Part shown: positions 1 through 8,723 of the stretch, in pieces
How the letters are laid out: every line of letters starts with the position of its first letter
Numbering within the stretch: the stretch's first letter is position 1
Source of the DNA: Methanoculleus formosensis
GTDB taxonomy: Archaea; Halobacteriota; Methanomicrobia; Methanomicrobiales; Methanoculleaceae
Assembly: GCF_025384765.1 (NCBI RefSeq)
Contig: NZ_VHLL01000002.1
Span: 310,001-374,000 of the forward strand
DNA length: 64,000 bases
Reading direction: 5' to 3'
Notes under the pieces: model-generated
Seen by the model: the letters and a program-made list of their open reading frames with translations, nothing else
The model's database searches: none
What the model was told of the DNA's origin: nothing
Translations under genes and position numbers: made by a program

Positions 1-901
1 CCCGCTCGACGAGCGCTTTTAAGTCGCCCATCCCGAGCAGCCGGGATATGAACCCGTCCGGGTCGAACCTCTCAAGGTCCTCGATCGTCTCGCCGCTCCC
101 GATGAAGACGATCCCGCTCTGCGTCTCGGCTACCGCCGAGAGAGCGCCTCCGCCCTTCGCCGTGCCGTCCATCTTCGTGACCAGGACACCGTCGATCCCG
201 ATCGCCTCGTGGAATCTCCGGGCCTGCTCGCTCGCCTGCTGACCGAGCGCCGCGTCGATGACGAGCCACCGGTGGTCCGGGTGCGCGATCTCGTTGATGT
301 TGACGATCTCCTCGATCAGGTTCTCCTCGAGGGCGTGCCGTCCCTGGGTGTCGATGATGATGACTTCGTACTGTTTGCGGTACTTCGGGAGGCCTTCCCG
401 GACGATCTTGAGCGCATCCTTCTCGTTCGGGTCTCCGAAGCATGGGACGGCTATCCGGTCGCAGAGGGTCTTCAACTGCTGATAGGCGCCCGGCCGGAAG
501 GTATCGGCGCAGATCACCCCGACCCGCAGCCCCTTGCGCTGGAAGTAGCGGGCGAGTTTCGCGGTCGTCGTGGTCTTCCCGCTCCCCTGCAGCCCCGCCA
601 TCAGGATCGTCTGGGGCCCGAGAGCCACCTCGCCGGGCGTTCCCATCAGCCGGACGAGTTCCTGGTAGACGATCCGGAGAACGTGCTCCCGGACACCCAT
701 CCCCTTCAGGGGCTCCTCATCGAGAGCGCGCTGCTTGATCGCCTGGGAGAGGTGCATCACGAGTTTGACGTTGACGTCCGACTGGAGGAGCGCACGCTGC
801 AGGTCGCGCACCAGTTCGTCGACCGCCGCACGGTCGATCACCGTCTTGCCGGCGAGCTTCTTGACGGCGTCTTTCAAGGACGTGCCGAGGTTATCGAGCA
901 T
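1..901 (-). CDS. srp54: Signal recognition particle 54 kDa protein, C-terminus beyond the window
   Basis: GTPase of the signal recognition particle, which binds 7S RNA and signal peptides on nascent chains and docks with FtsY at the membrane. About 300 residues are visible, starting MLDNLGTSL. They show the N-domain helices, then the G domain with P-loop [10 protein letters not shown] (about 103-112), DTQGRH and the [10 protein letters not shown] loop. The methionine-rich M domain would lie left of base 1, so the gene is partial. Its start codon shares one base with the stop of ftsY, so the two SRP-pathway GTPases are translationally coupled at the end of a long minus-strand operon. The family assignment is secure. 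Confidence 0.97.
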   Translation of the reverse strand, partial: MLDNLGTSLKDAVKKLAGKTVIDRAAVDELVRDLQRALLQSDVNVKLVMHLSQAIKQRALDEEPLKGMGVREHVLRIVYQELVRLMGTPGEVALGPQTILMAGLQGSGKTTTTAKLARYFQRKGLRVGVICADTFRPGAYQQLKTLCDRIAVPCFGDPNEKDALKIVREGLPKYRKQYEVIIIDTQGRHALEENLIEEIVNINEIAHPDHRWLVIDAALGQQASEQARRFHEAIGIDGVLVTKMDGTAKGGGALSAVAETQSGIVFIGSGETIEDLERFDPDGFISRLLGMGDLKALVER

Positions 902-1992
902 CAGGCATCATCTCCAAGGAGTTCGTTCACCACGGCGCGGGGTTCAAACGGCATGATGTCGTCGTAGCCCTGGCCGGTACCGAGGAAGAGGATCGGTTTT
1001 CCAACGGTGTGAGCGACCGATATCGCCGCGCCTCCCTTCGGATCCATATCCGCCTTCGTCAGAACGACCGCATCGGTGCCGACGGCCTTGTTGAACTCGT
1101 CGGCCCGGATGACCGCGTCGTTTCCTGCGACCGCCTCGTCGACGTAGACGACGAGATCGGGCTTCATGACCCGCCGGATCTTATCGAGCTGGTTCATGAG
1201 GTTCGCCCGGTTGTGGAACCTTCCCGCCGTATCGGCGAGGACGACGTCGATATCGTGCGCCTTTGCGTACTGGACGGCGTCGAAGAGGACCGCAGAGGGG
1301 TCGGCGCCCGCCTGGTGCTGGATCGTCTTGATCCCGAGGCGGTCGGCGTGAACCCGTATCTGCTCGATCGCACCCGCACGGAAGGTGTCGCCTGCACCGA
1401 TCACGACCGTAAAACCGTTCTTCTGCAGGTATTGCCCGACCTTCGCGACGGTCGTCGTCTTGCCGGTCCCGTTCACGCCCGTAAAGAGGATCTTCACCGG
1501 CCGCTCGTGCTCGCGGATGTAGGTGGCAAGGTCGAGACCGTCGCCCAGCACCCCGCAGAGCGCGGAGCGCAGGGTCGATACGACCAGGTCGTCGACCGAT
1601 GCGCCGATCTTACGGCGCCTGCCCACCAGGTCGCGGCGCATGCGGGCGATGATCTCGTCCGTGACCGGGAGCGCGACGTCGTTTTCAAGGAGAACCATCT
1701 CGAGTTCGAAGAGCGGCTCCTCGACGTCCTTTTCCTGGAGGAGGACCTCCCGGTCCCGGACAAGGACTTTCACCTTCTCAAAAAACGTGGGGTTCTCCCG
1801 GGCCTCCTGCACCTTCTTTTCCGTGATGGAAGGTTCGGATCGGGTGGTCGGGGTGGGGACAGGTGCTTGAACCTCCGCGGCCTCCGGCAGTTCTGCAACC
1901 TGCGGCTCCGGTTCCGGCCCGGCAGCCTCCTCGATATTCGAGGCGAATTTCGTCCTGATATTCTGAAGTTTTTTCTTTAAGGAATCAAACAT
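901..1992 (-). CDS. ftsY: Signal recognition particle receptor FtsY
   Basis: SRP receptor GTPase that receives SRP-ribosome complexes at the membrane. It has 363 residues: an acidic, Pro/Glu-rich N-terminal A region (about 20-60), the NG domain with P-loop GVNGTGKTT (172-180), DTAGRF, and the [11 protein letters not shown] loop that pairs with SRP54. Length is normal for an archaeal FtsY. Its ATG overlaps the pfdA stop by one base and its stop overlaps the srp54 start by one base, the usual euryarchaeal order rplX-pfdA-ftsY-srp54. Confidence 0.97.
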   Translation of the reverse strand: MFDSLKKKLQNIRTKFASNIEEAAGPEPEPQVAELPEAAEVQAPVPTPTTRSEPSITEKKVQEARENPTFFEKVKVLVRDREVLLQEKDVEEPLFELEMVLLENDVALPVTDEIIARMRRDLVGRRRKIGASVDDLVVSTLRSALCGVLGDGLDLATYIREHERPVKILFTGVNGTGKTTTVAKVGQYLQKNGFTVVIGAGDTFRAGAIEQIRVHADRLGIKTIQHQAGADPSAVLFDAVQYAKAHDIDVVLADTAGRFHNRANLMNQLDKIRRVMKPDLVVYVDEAVAGNDAVIRADEFNKAVGTDAVVLTKADMDPKGGAAISVAHTVGKPILFLGTGQGYDDIMPFEPRAVVNELLGDDA

Positions 1993-2450
1993 TATGAACT
2001 TCCGCCCTGGCCTGCCTGAGCCTGCCGGGCCCCCCGATACGCCGCCTCGAGACGCCGGGAGATCTCCGTTGCCTGGCCCTGAAGGTGTTCGACCGAGCCC
2101 GAGACCTTCTTTGCCACGGCCTCAAGTTCGGTTAGCCGATCCCCCAGATACTCCACCGCGTCTGCGGTGGCCCTCTCGACGGAGACATCTGAACCGATGT
2201 TCACGAGAACGTGGCCGGCGTCGAGCACCTTCACCCGGAGGTACGCGCCTCCCCCGACAGGGAGAAGGACGACTCCGTCCGCGTTCTCCTGGATCGCGCG
2301 GAGGGTCTCGATGGCGGCGGTGCCCTCAAGCCGCTGCTGCTCGATCATCGCGAGTTGCTGCGTCATGAGTTCGATCTGCTGCCCGTACTCGTTCAGGTAC
2401 ATCTGGAGGGTCTGTATCTCGCGGGGATCTGCCTGGTTCACGTCATTCAC
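1992..2450 (-). CDS. pfdA: Prefoldin subunit alpha
   Basis: Subunit of the hexameric prefoldin chaperone, which captures unfolded proteins and hands them to the thermosome. The 152 residues show two long heptad-rich helices at the ends (residues 10-50 and 95-140) around a central beta-hairpin segment with VLLPVGGGAYL, the class alpha pattern. It overlaps the upstream ribosomal protein gene by 8 bases and ftsY by 1 base, so it is firmly inside the operon. The tail is Gln/Gly/Ala-rich and probably disordered. Confidence 0.95.
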   Translation of the reverse strand: MNDVNQADPREIQTLQMYLNEYGQQIELMTQQLAMIEQQRLEGTAAIETLRAIQENADGVVLLPVGGGAYLRVKVLDAGHVLVNIGSDVSVERATADAVEYLGDRLTELEAVAKKVSGSVEHLQGQATEISRRLEAAYRGARQAQAGQGGSS

Positions 2451-2634
2451 CAGCTACTACGTTAACCGATTCGATCGAGATATAACTTCTCTTCAGGCGG
2501 TGTTTGCTCCCGATATCGGCAAGAACCTTCTCTTTTGCCAGGTTCTCGTTCAGAGCGCCGATGACCTTGCGGTACGGTTTCCACTCGTTGTTGATCTTGC
2601 ACGCGCCTACAACTTCAAACATCTGGTTCTCCAT
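2443..2634 (-). CDS. rplX: 50S ribosomal protein L18Ae/LX
   Basis: Small (63 residues) archaeal large-subunit ribosomal protein related to the N-terminal half of eukaryotic L20/L18a. It starts MENQMFEVVG and contains the KINNEWKPYRK and SKHRLKRSYI segments typical of the family. It lies 6 bases downstream of eif6 and overlaps pfdA by 8 bases. The position between aIF6 and prefoldin alpha is conserved in euryarchaea and supports the call. Confidence 0.93.
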   Translation of the reverse strand: MENQMFEVVGACKINNEWKPYRKVIGALNENLAKEKVLADIGSKHRLKRSYISIESVNVVAGE

Positions 2635-2640
2635 GTTGTA

Positions 2641-3303
2641 TCACTCCAAAAATCCAAAGACTTCTTCTATCCGTCCCAGCTCGAACCCGGTCGTGGCGGA
2701 TCCTGCGACGTACCCCTTGCTGTTTGCAAGGAGCCCGGTACCCACGAGACCGCCGCCCATGTTGACCGACCCGAGGCCGATCGGGAGATCGACCACCCGC
2801 TCGAGGTTCGCGATCTCCGTATCGTTGGCCCTCGGGTGGACAAGGATACCCTTGTTCGTCGCAAACCCGGCCATGCCGACGGTCTTGATGCCGCCGAGCG
2901 TCAGCCGGACCACCGGCACCCCGAGGAACGATCCGATCTCTTCGGCAACATCGAACTCCATCTCGGGGTGGACGGCGGCAACGTAATCGTTTGCAAGAAT
3001 GACGTTGCCGGCCGCGTTCATGGCTCCCTCGAGCAGGAAAATGTCCCGGTACTCGCTCAGGACCGAGAGCTCAGCGTCGGTGGCAAGGCCGCTGACGACC
3101 AGGCCCCGGCTGTTACCGGCAACGAGCGAACCGATGATGCTGCTTCCCTGGATGAAGGTACTCACGATCTCGATATCGAGTTCCTGTGCAAGGGTCGCGG
3201 TGAACCCCTCGGGCGCCCCCGGGTAGACGATCGCTATATCCTCAAATACCCGGGCATAAACGCCGATGTTCGGATCGCCGGTGAGATCGATCGTCCCTGT
3301 CAT
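2641..3303 (-). CDS. eif6: Translation initiation factor 6 (aIF6)
   Basis: Anti-association factor that binds the 50S subunit and blocks premature joining with 30S. The 220 residues form the repeated pentein pattern, with recurring segments such as [16 protein letters not shown] and NKGILVHP. Full family length. It sits one base downstream of the L31e stop and just upstream of LX, a conserved archaeal translation cluster. Confidence 0.97.
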   Translation of the reverse strand: MTGTIDLTGDPNIGVYARVFEDIAIVYPGAPEGFTATLAQELDIEIVSTFIQGSSIIGSLVAGNSRGLVVSGLATDAELSVLSEYRDIFLLEGAMNAAGNVILANDYVAAVHPEMEFDVAEEIGSFLGVPVVRLTLGGIKTVGMAGFATNKGILVHPRANDTEIANLERVVDLPIGLGSVNMGGGLVGTGLLANSKGYVAGSATTGFELGRIEEVFGFLE

Positions 3304-3304
3304 T

Positions 3305-3568
3305 TCACTCCTCGGCGAGCTCGGCCTGGACCTGCCCGTCCTCGAACTTCATCGCGCGGACGCGAATCTTTCTCGGGGGCTTGGAACTGCCGTTCTCCCA
3401 GACCTTCTCGTTGATGCTTTGGTCGAGTTTGACGTCCTCGCTCTTCATGTGCCGCTCGAGAAACGCCCTGATGTCCTTGATCGCAGTGTTCCCCCGCTTC
3501 CACCGGGGAGAACGCTTCACCTCACGCAGAGGGATGATATAGATATGCTCCTTCAATGCTTCTGCCAT
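3305..3568 (-). CDS. rpl31e: 50S ribosomal protein L31e
   Basis: Large-subunit ribosomal protein near the exit tunnel rim. The 87-residue protein contains [16 protein letters not shown] and the [14 protein letters not shown] helix, both characteristic of L31e, with a basic middle and an acidic tail. It starts 4 bases after the L39e stop and ends one base before aIF6, so it is co-transcribed with both. Confidence 0.96.
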   Translation of the reverse strand: MAEALKEHIYIIPLREVKRSPRWKRGNTAIKDIRAFLERHMKSEDVKLDQSINEKVWENGSSKPPRKIRVRAMKFEDGQVQAELAEE

Positions 3569-3572
3569 AGCC

Positions 3573-3725
3573 TTACACCTTCAGGGAACTCCGGCGCCAG
3601 TTGCGCCGCCTCGGATGGGACGCAACCGCACGGTTGGTCTTGATCATCACCCATGCCGGCACGCGGCGGTTCTGCTCGCATGCCTTTGCCAGCCGGATCT
3701 TCCGGCCCTTCATCAATTTACTCAT
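3573..3725 (-). CDS. rpl39e: 50S ribosomal protein L39e
   Basis: Very small (50 residues), highly basic ribosomal protein lining the polypeptide exit tunnel. It starts [15 protein letters not shown] and ends with the family signature [12 protein letters not shown]. The frame stays open upstream to 3827, but L39e proteins begin at this Met, so 3725 is chosen. It lies directly upstream of rpl31e, as in most euryarchaea. Confidence 0.96.
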   Translation of the reverse strand: MSKLMKGRKIRLAKACEQNRRVPAWVMIKTNRAVASHPRRRNWRRSSLKV

Positions 3726-3745
3726 AGTTTCCACACTCGTAATAT

Positions 3746-4336
3746 TCAGGTATCTCTCAGAGCAACCACCAGCGACTGCAGGTGACCGGAGGGAAAGAAC
3801 GGCGCCGGGTCGATACCGCGGGCGCAAAGGGCGCTCCTGATCTCCCCTTCGTAGTCGCCGTTCCCGATGCTGCCCGTCTCCCCGTACCGCACCACGAGCA
3901 ATCGCTTACAGAGCCGCTCCACCTCGGTCTTCCCGTAGCCGAGGAGCGGCCGGACGTAAGAGCAGCCGGTGGTCATCTCCAGGTGCTGGACCTCGGGGCG
4001 TTCGAGCCGGGGGACCCGGTCCTCCCGGCGGGTGCCGTCGCCGACCACCGCATACTCGGCCGCAAGGGTCTCGACCGCCGTCCGGTGAACCAGGTCGATC
4101 GCGTCGTTTGGATATCCGCACGAGAGGAGCAGGTCGACGGCCTCAGAAAGCAGGTCCCTTCCGAGCACCCTTCTCCTGAAGGGAAGGCCCAGGGCAGCCG
4201 CTGCGGCCCGCACCTCCGGGACCTCACGGTCGGGATCGAATACACAGGTATTCAGTTCCACGCCGTAATCGCGCGCGAGCATGATCGCCGCGAGCGCGCT
4301 GTCTTTCCCACCCGAGAAGAGCACACCTGCTTCCAT
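3746..4336 (-). CDS. PP-loop ATP-pyrophosphatase-like protein (DUF7411 type)
   Basis: A 196-residue protein beginning [17 protein letters not shown], where SGGKDS is the PP-loop of N-type ATP pyrophosphatases that adenylate substrates such as tRNA bases or carboxylates. Further motifs are [14 protein letters not shown] and [13 protein letters not shown]. Archaeal homologues are often labelled 'alpha hydrolase'. It overlaps the pdcd5 stop by one base and precedes L39e, so it travels with translation genes, which fits RNA modification or a similar role. The substrate is not known and cannot be read from the sequence. Confidence 0.8.
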   Translation of the reverse strand: MEAGVLFSGGKDSALAAIMLARDYGVELNTCVFDPDREVPEVRAAAAALGLPFRRRVLGRDLLSEAVDLLLSCGYPNDAIDLVHRTAVETLAAEYAVVGDGTRREDRVPRLERPEVQHLEMTTGCSYVRPLLGYGKTEVERLCKRLLVVRYGETGSIGNGDYEGEIRSALCARGIDPAPFFPSGHLQSLVVALRDT

Positions 4337-4677
4337 TATTTCCGCGTAATCCTGAACTCTCTCTTCGCCGGCGTCACCTGGGCAAGCAGGGCTTTCAGCT
4401 GCTCGTCGGTGATCCGCTGCCGGACACGGCCGCTCTGGGCCAGCATCACCAGCTGCTGCTCAACCGCTTTTGCAAACTCCGGCCGGGTCAACTTGATGGT
4501 ATTGAGCCGCTCCCTCGCTTCAGGTTCCAGGATCTCCAGGAGCGCGGCGCGGATCTGTGCATCCATCTGCTGCTGGCGTGCGGCCTCTTCCTCCAGAGCC
4601 TGCTGATCCATCCCCTGCTGCCGCTGCATCTGTTCCAGTCTGCGGCGGCGCAGTTCAGCGAGTTCGTCGTCTACCAT
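4336..4677 (-). CDS. PDCD5-family DNA-binding protein
   Basis: A 113-residue homologue of eukaryotic programmed cell death protein 5, described in archaea as a small double-stranded DNA-binding protein. The N-terminus is a charged, Gln-rich helix (residues 1-45), followed by the three-helix core with ERLNTIKLTRPEFAKAVEQQ and the IRITDEQLKALL-type segment. It lies 18 bases downstream of rps19e, the conserved euryarchaeal neighbour. Its cellular role in archaea is unsettled. Confidence 0.9.
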   Translation of the reverse strand: MVDDELAELRRRRLEQMQRQQGMDQQALEEEAARQQQMDAQIRAALLEILEPEARERLNTIKLTRPEFAKAVEQQLVMLAQSGRVRQRITDEQLKALLAQVTPAKREFRITRK

Positions 4678-4695
4678 CAGTCATGCCTCCGGAGA

Positions 4696-5145
4696 TCAGT
4701 ACTTCGCAAGGCCGGGGGCAGCTTTCGCGGCCTCGGATTTGAGGCCGTTTGCTACGTTGTCGAGGAAGGATCTGCCTGCCGGGGTCACCGTCCGTCCCCC
4801 AACACCGTGAGCGACGTATCCGGCCGCTTCGAGCTGCTGGAAGATCTTCCTGACGATCGACCCGCCTCCACGTTTGAACCGGTTCGGAGCCGAACCGCGG
4901 TTGGCACTGCCGCCGTAGGCGGAACGCATCCTCTGGATGCCGACAGGGCCGTCGGTGTAGATTCTCCGGAAGACCGCCGCCGTACGCACGTACCACCAGT
5001 CGTCATTCTCGGGGGGCATCTCTTTGTATACCCCCGTCTTTGCAAAAGCGGCCCAGTCGGGGGGCTGAATCTGCGAATTTTTCTTGAGTTCTTCTGCCAC
5101 CTGCCGGATGAGCATATCGGCAGGGATGTCATATACAGTCGTCAT
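4696..5145 (-). CDS. rps19e: 30S ribosomal protein S19e
   Basis: Small-subunit ribosomal protein of the archaeal/eukaryotic set. The 149 residues start MTTVYDIPADMLI and contain PPENDDWWYVRTAA, RIYTDGPVGI and NRGSAPNRFKRGGGSIVRKI, all family landmarks. It is the first gene behind a clear TATA element located 50-61 bases upstream, and probably starts the segment rps19e-pdcd5-PPloop-rpl39e-rpl31e-eif6. Confidence 0.97.
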   Translation of the reverse strand: MTTVYDIPADMLIRQVAEELKKNSQIQPPDWAAFAKTGVYKEMPPENDDWWYVRTAAVFRRIYTDGPVGIQRMRSAYGGSANRGSAPNRFKRGGGSIVRKIFQQLEAAGYVAHGVGGRTVTPAGRSFLDNVANGLKSEAAKAAPGLAKY

Positions 5146-5194
5146 AGATGAACCTCACTCTCGCTAACAGTCTTTACATATTCGTCCAGTGATG

Positions 5195-5206
5195 TTTTAT
5201 ATATTT
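5195..5206 (-). promoter_or_regulatory. TATA box for rps19e operon
   Basis: Minus-strand AAATATATAAAA lies 50-61 bases upstream of the rps19e start, at the end of the preceding gene. It matches the archaeal TATA consensus, and transcription should begin about 25 bases downstream of it. Seen in sequence; not tested. Confidence 0.65.
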
Positions 5207-5457
5207 CGAGGATTGTGCCCGGGCGATCGGTTCCGGCGCTCCGCAAGGACGAGCGTCCGCCCCCTGACCTCGACCAGAACCGCCCCGGCCGATGCCGCTA
5301 TCTCCTCGGGATCGACCTCGGTGTTCCTGAGCCATCTCACCTTGACGACCTTCCGGTCCTTGAGCTGCCGCCGGATCTCGTCGATCATGACGTTCGTGAT
5401 GCCGCGTTTCCCGACCCAGATGGTGGGCTTGAGATCCTGGTATGACTCTCTGCTCAT
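5197..5457 (-). CDS. YhbY-like CRM-domain RNA-binding protein
   Basis: An 86-residue stand-alone CRM domain starting MSRESYQDLKPTIWVGKRG. The GKRG loop and the following helix IRRQLKDRKVVKVRW are the RNA-binding face of this KH-like fold, linked to ribosome assembly or group II intron splicing in other organisms. Its ATG overlaps the stop of rnp4 (ATGA), implying translational coupling with an RNase P subunit. The frame is open far upstream, but the overlap and family length fix this start. Confidence 0.9.
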   Translation of the reverse strand: MSRESYQDLKPTIWVGKRGITNVMIDEIRRQLKDRKVVKVRWLRNTEVDPEEIAASAGAVLVEVRGRTLVLAERRNRSPGHNPRNI

Positions 5458-5771
5458 TCTTGCGGCCTCCCGACCGGGAACCGTGACCGGTGCCCGCAGG
5501 CAAGACAGGTGACGACCACACGGCCCCGGTGAACCCGGACACGCGCGTTCGACCCCGGGACGAGGTAGGCGTAACACCGGCGGCAGAAACGGCGCTTCAG
5601 CGGCCGCTCTATCCGGACCCGGTGGCGCATGCCGATCCTGCGGGCCAGCTCCACGCACCGGTTGCTCCAGCCGGGATTCTCCGGGTAGAACTCCGCGGCA
5701 CGCGCAAAGAGGACGGCGATCCTCTCGCGAGCAAGTCTCCGGGAGCCTGATCTTCGTGTAGTGTCTGCCAT
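5454..5771 (-). CDS. rnp4: RNase P protein component 4 (Rpp21/Rnp4)
   Basis: Protein subunit of archaeal RNase P, the ribozyme that trims tRNA 5' ends; Rpp21 pairs with Rpp29. The 105 residues show a basic N-terminal helix (ARERIAVLFARAAEF), a segment LARRIGMRHRVRI, and the zinc ribbon with CRRC and CLACGH. The frame is open upstream to 5987, but the Met at 5771 gives the family length and follows a TATA element by about 47 bases. Confidence 0.93.
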   Translation of the reverse strand: MADTTRRSGSRRLARERIAVLFARAAEFYPENPGWSNRCVELARRIGMRHRVRIERPLKRRFCRRCYAYLVPGSNARVRVHRGRVVVTCLACGHRSRFPVGRPQE

Positions 5772-5817
5772 GGTGCGATCCGTCTCAGTGGTGGGTCTTG
5801 AGATTGGAGGCGCGAGA

Positions 5818-5825
5818 ATATATAG
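5818..5825 (-). promoter_or_regulatory. TATA box for rnp4-yhbY
   Basis: CTATATAT on the minus strand sits about 47 bases upstream of the rnp4 start in the short gap after purN. It is AT-rich against a GC-rich background. Position and sequence fit an archaeal promoter. Confidence 0.55.
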
Positions 5826-5842
5826 CAGGTAGATAGTCGCGG

Positions 5843-6469
5843 TCAGCGGACCCGCACCCGGCGGCCATCGACTTCGAGGCGCCCCTCGCAGAAGAGTTTC
5901 ACCGCAAGCGGGAGGGCTTCGTGCTCCTCGGCGAGGATCCGGTCGGCGAGCGCCGTCTCGTCGTCGTCCGGGAGGACCGGCACGCACCTCTGGACGACGA
6001 TGGGGCCGGTATCCAGCCCCTCGTCGACCAGGTGGACGGTGCAGCCCGCGACCTTCACCCCGTACTCGATCGCCTGCCGCTGCGCGTGCAGGCCGGAGAA
6101 CGCCGGGAGCAGGGCGGGATGGATGTTCATCATCCGGCCCGAGAACTCGCGGACGATACCGGGCCCGAGGATCCGCATGTAGCCCGCGAGGACGAAGAGG
6201 TCTGCCCGGCAGCCCCGCATCGCGGCGATGAGCGCCTCCTCGTAGGCGGCCTTCGTTGGGAACCGCGCATAGTCGACGACCGTCACCGGGACACCGGCAC
6301 GTCTCGCCCGCTCTATCGCGTAGGCCTTCGGGTTGTCGGTGACGAGGCCCACGCAGATCCCGGGGATATCCCCGGCCGCGACGGCATCGGCCACCGCCTG
6401 AAAGTTTGATCCTCTCCCCGAGACGAGGAACGCAATCCGTTTCTTATCAACAGACATCTCTCGACGCAT
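5843..6469 (-). CDS. purN: Phosphoribosylglycinamide formyltransferase (GAR transformylase)
   Basis: Transfers a formyl group from 10-formyltetrahydrofolate to GAR, step 3 of purine synthesis. The 208-residue protein carries the PurN signatures: VSGRGSNFQAV near the start, the formyl-folate site MNIHPALLPAF with the catalytic Asn and His, and CTVHLVDEGLDTGPIV with the catalytic Asp. Full length. A second Met at 6457 (MSVDKK) is an equally possible start. It lies 14 bases downstream of the CNNM gene. Confidence 0.95.
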   Translation of the reverse strand: MRREMSVDKKRIAFLVSGRGSNFQAVADAVAAGDIPGICVGLVTDNPKAYAIERARRAGVPVTVVDYARFPTKAAYEEALIAAMRGCRADLFVLAGYMRILGPGIVREFSGRMMNIHPALLPAFSGLHAQRQAIEYGVKVAGCTVHLVDEGLDTGPIVVQRCVPVLPDDDETALADRILAEEHEALPLAVKLFCEGRLEVDGRRVRVR

Positions 6470-6483
6470 ATGTATCGACTCCT

Positions 6484-7776
6484 CTACCGGGCCTCGCCCT
6501 GCCCGTTCCGGGGGGCGACGATCAGTTTCACCTTGACGAGCCGCCGGCCCCGCACCTGCATCACCACCAGCGTGATGTTGCTCTCCTCGATCTTGACCAC
6601 CTCGCCGCGGCGGGGGATGTGGCCCAGCCGTTCGATGACGAGGCCGCCGATGCTCTCGTAGGCGTCCGTCAGCGGGAGGGACAACTCCAGGTCATCGTTG
6701 ATGTGCTCCACCCACGTCCGCGCATCGACCAGGTAGACGCCGTCCTCGATCTGCTGCACCTCAGGGTCCTCCTCGTCGAACTCGTCCATGATCTCGCCGA
6801 CCAGTTCCTCGAGCATGTCTTCGACCGTCACGATCCCGGCAAACGACCCGTATTCGTCGAGAACGACCGCCATGTGCTGTTTCTTCACCTGGAGTTCCTT
6901 CAAGAGCTCGTCGATCTTCTTGCTCTCGGGGATGAAGTAGGGTTCATACATCAGGTTCGCGATCGTCGCGCTCGTCTGCTGCCGGAAGACCGCCGAGAAG
7001 ACGTCCTTCACGTTCAGGAGCCCGACGATGTTGTCGATACGCTCATGGTAGACGGGGATCCGGGAGAACCCCGTCTCGTTGAGGATGGCAAGGGCACCCT
7101 CGAGCGTGGCGACGTCCTCGACCATGACGACGTCCACCCGGGGCGTCATCACCTCGCGAACCGTCGTGTCTCCAAAGCGCAGCACCGAGTAGAGCATGTC
7201 GCGCTCCTCCTCCTCGATCGTCCCCTCCTCCTCGCCGACGTCGATCCACTCCTTGATCTCCGCCTCGGTGACGGTCGGATCGGTCACGCCGGGCCTGAAG
7301 GCGAACTGCCCCTTGATCCGGTCCGAGACCCAGAGCACCGGGTAGAGAACCTTCGAGAAGTAGAGGATCGGCCGGGCGACGCGGAGCGCGACGTCTTCGG
7401 TGTGGCGGGACGCGTACATCTTCGGCCCGATCTCACCGAAGACCAGAAGCAGGAGCACCGTGACGACGGCCGCTATCGCGATGCCGGTGGCGGTGCCGTA
7501 GAGAGTGACGGCGATCGCGGTCGCGAGCACCGCTACCGCGACGTTCGCAATGATGTTCCCGATCAGGGTGGTGAGGGCTATAGTATCGTTCGATCGTTTC
7601 AGCGCATCGAGTGCTTCCGCTCCTTTTCGACCCTGGTTTACGAGAGCGCGGACTTTCGTCCGGGTTATCGATATGAGGGCGACTTCCGAACTCGAGAAGA
7701 AGCCCGAAAGGAGCAGACAAACAATGAATAAAATGATCCCTATGGTGAGAAAGTCTACGACTACCATTGACTCCAC
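6484..7776 (-). CDS. CNNM/CorC-type membrane protein (DUF21, CBS pair, transporter-associated domain)
   Basis: 430-residue membrane protein of the CNNM/'hemolysin' family, thought to move Mg2+ or other divalent cations. An N-terminal DUF21 region has about three to four hydrophobic segments (residues 10-32, 65-85, 90-115) and the small-residue-rich SGFFSSSEVALIS. It is followed by two CBS motifs (about 200-330; VREVMTPRVDV and VLDEYGSFAGIVTVEDMLEEL) and a C-terminal CorC/HlyC domain (about 345-430). A TATA element lies about 45 bases upstream. Substrate and direction of transport are not evident. Confidence 0.9.
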   Translation of the reverse strand: MESMVVVDFLTIGIILFIVCLLLSGFFSSSEVALISITRTKVRALVNQGRKGAEALDALKRSNDTIALTTLIGNIIANVAVAVLATAIAVTLYGTATGIAIAAVVTVLLLLVFGEIGPKMYASRHTEDVALRVARPILYFSKVLYPVLWVSDRIKGQFAFRPGVTDPTVTEAEIKEWIDVGEEEGTIEEEERDMLYSVLRFGDTTVREVMTPRVDVVMVEDVATLEGALAILNETGFSRIPVYHERIDNIVGLLNVKDVFSAVFRQQTSATIANLMYEPYFIPESKKIDELLKELQVKKQHMAVVLDEYGSFAGIVTVEDMLEELVGEIMDEFDEEDPEVQQIEDGVYLVDARTWVEHINDDLELSLPLTDAYESIGGLVIERLGHIPRRGEVVKIEESNITLVVMQVRGRRLVKVKLIVAPRNGQGEAR

Positions 7777-7818
7777 GCCGCATCAAGCGGCAACATCCGG
7801 GATTGATTGATCACCGGG

Positions 7819-7827
7819 ATTATATGA
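7819..7827 (-). promoter_or_regulatory. TATA box for CNNM-purN
   Basis: Minus-strand TCATATAAT lies about 45-50 bases before the CNNM start and matches an archaeal TATA box. It is the only AT-rich block in the gap that sits at promoter distance. Confidence 0.5.
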
Positions 7828-7862
7828 ACTATGTCGTAGGCAGATGATATAAAACCAGCGCA

Positions 7863-8687
7863 TCACGAGAACGCCTCTCGTAGCGCCTCCGATTCCCGGG
7901 AAAGAAGCACGACCTTCTCTTCGGACGAGAGCGCTCCGGGAAAGACCAGGTCCTCGAGTTCCAGGGTGAGGTATCCGTCGTAGCCCCGGTCGGCGAGGTC
8001 CTCAAGCACCCGGGTCGCAGGCAGGTCGCCGTGGATGGGGTGGTGGGGCCGCCCGTTGCCGCCGAGCGCACTGACGTGGACGTTCACCATCCGCTCGATG
8101 CAGAGATCGATGAACCGGGTCGCCTCCACCGATGACGTCATCATGGCATGCCCCATATCCAGCGTGAACCAGAGCCAGGGTTCCCGCTCGAGCACCTCGG
8201 CCGCATCCTCCGCCGTGGAGAGGAGAGCGTTGACCCGAGGCTCCAGGTTCTCGATCGCCACTTTCACCCGCGTCCCCTCGGCGGCTTCGCGGAGCCGGGC
8301 GATGTACGCCTCGAACCGCCGGTAGTCGTAGGCGCTCGGGTGCCGTTTTGCCGTCCTCTTCCCGGGGTGGACGGTGACGACCGCTGCACCCATCCGTTCC
8401 GCCATCTGGATGGCCTCGATGGTGTACTCGACCGATATATCGGCGACTCGCGGGTTGATGGAGCAGGGGTTCAGGTCCAGCGTCGGGGCATGGACGGTGA
8501 TCGGCGAGAGTTCCGGGTGGGCGGCGATACAACCGGCGAGTTCGTCTTCAGGGCGGTCGCGGAGCCAGAAGTGGGGCGTCTCGACCCAGAATTCGAGGCC
8601 GCCGAGGCCGGATTCAGCGACGTAGTCGAAGATATAGTCGCAGGGGTACTCGTGGAAGAACATGGTCGAGACGGCGAAACGGCCCAT
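7863..8687 (-). CDS. Sugar phosphate isomerase/epimerase-like TIM-barrel protein
   Basis: 274-residue protein of the xylose isomerase-like/AP endonuclease 2 TIM-barrel superfamily. Characteristic strands include TVHAPTLDLN, VVTVHPGK, VAIENLEP, LDMGHAM and HVSALGGNGRPHHPIHGD, which supply the metal-binding Glu, Asp and His residues. The frame is open far beyond 8687 into the antisense of xseA; MGRFAVST at 8687 is chosen because it gives a normal barrel start. Members act on diverse sugars or as endonucleases, so the exact reaction is open. Confidence 0.85.
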   Translation of the reverse strand: MGRFAVSTMFFHEYPCDYIFDYVAESGLGGLEFWVETPHFWLRDRPEDELAGCIAAHPELSPITVHAPTLDLNPCSINPRVADISVEYTIEAIQMAERMGAAVVTVHPGKRTAKRHPSAYDYRRFEAYIARLREAAEGTRVKVAIENLEPRVNALLSTAEDAAEVLEREPWLWFTLDMGHAMMTSSVEATRFIDLCIERMVNVHVSALGGNGRPHHPIHGDLPATRVLEDLADRGYDGYLTLELEDLVFPGALSSEEKVVLLSRESEALREAFS

Positions 8688-8723
8688 AACACTACTTGAT
8701 ATAACCGATCGGCCTAATAGATT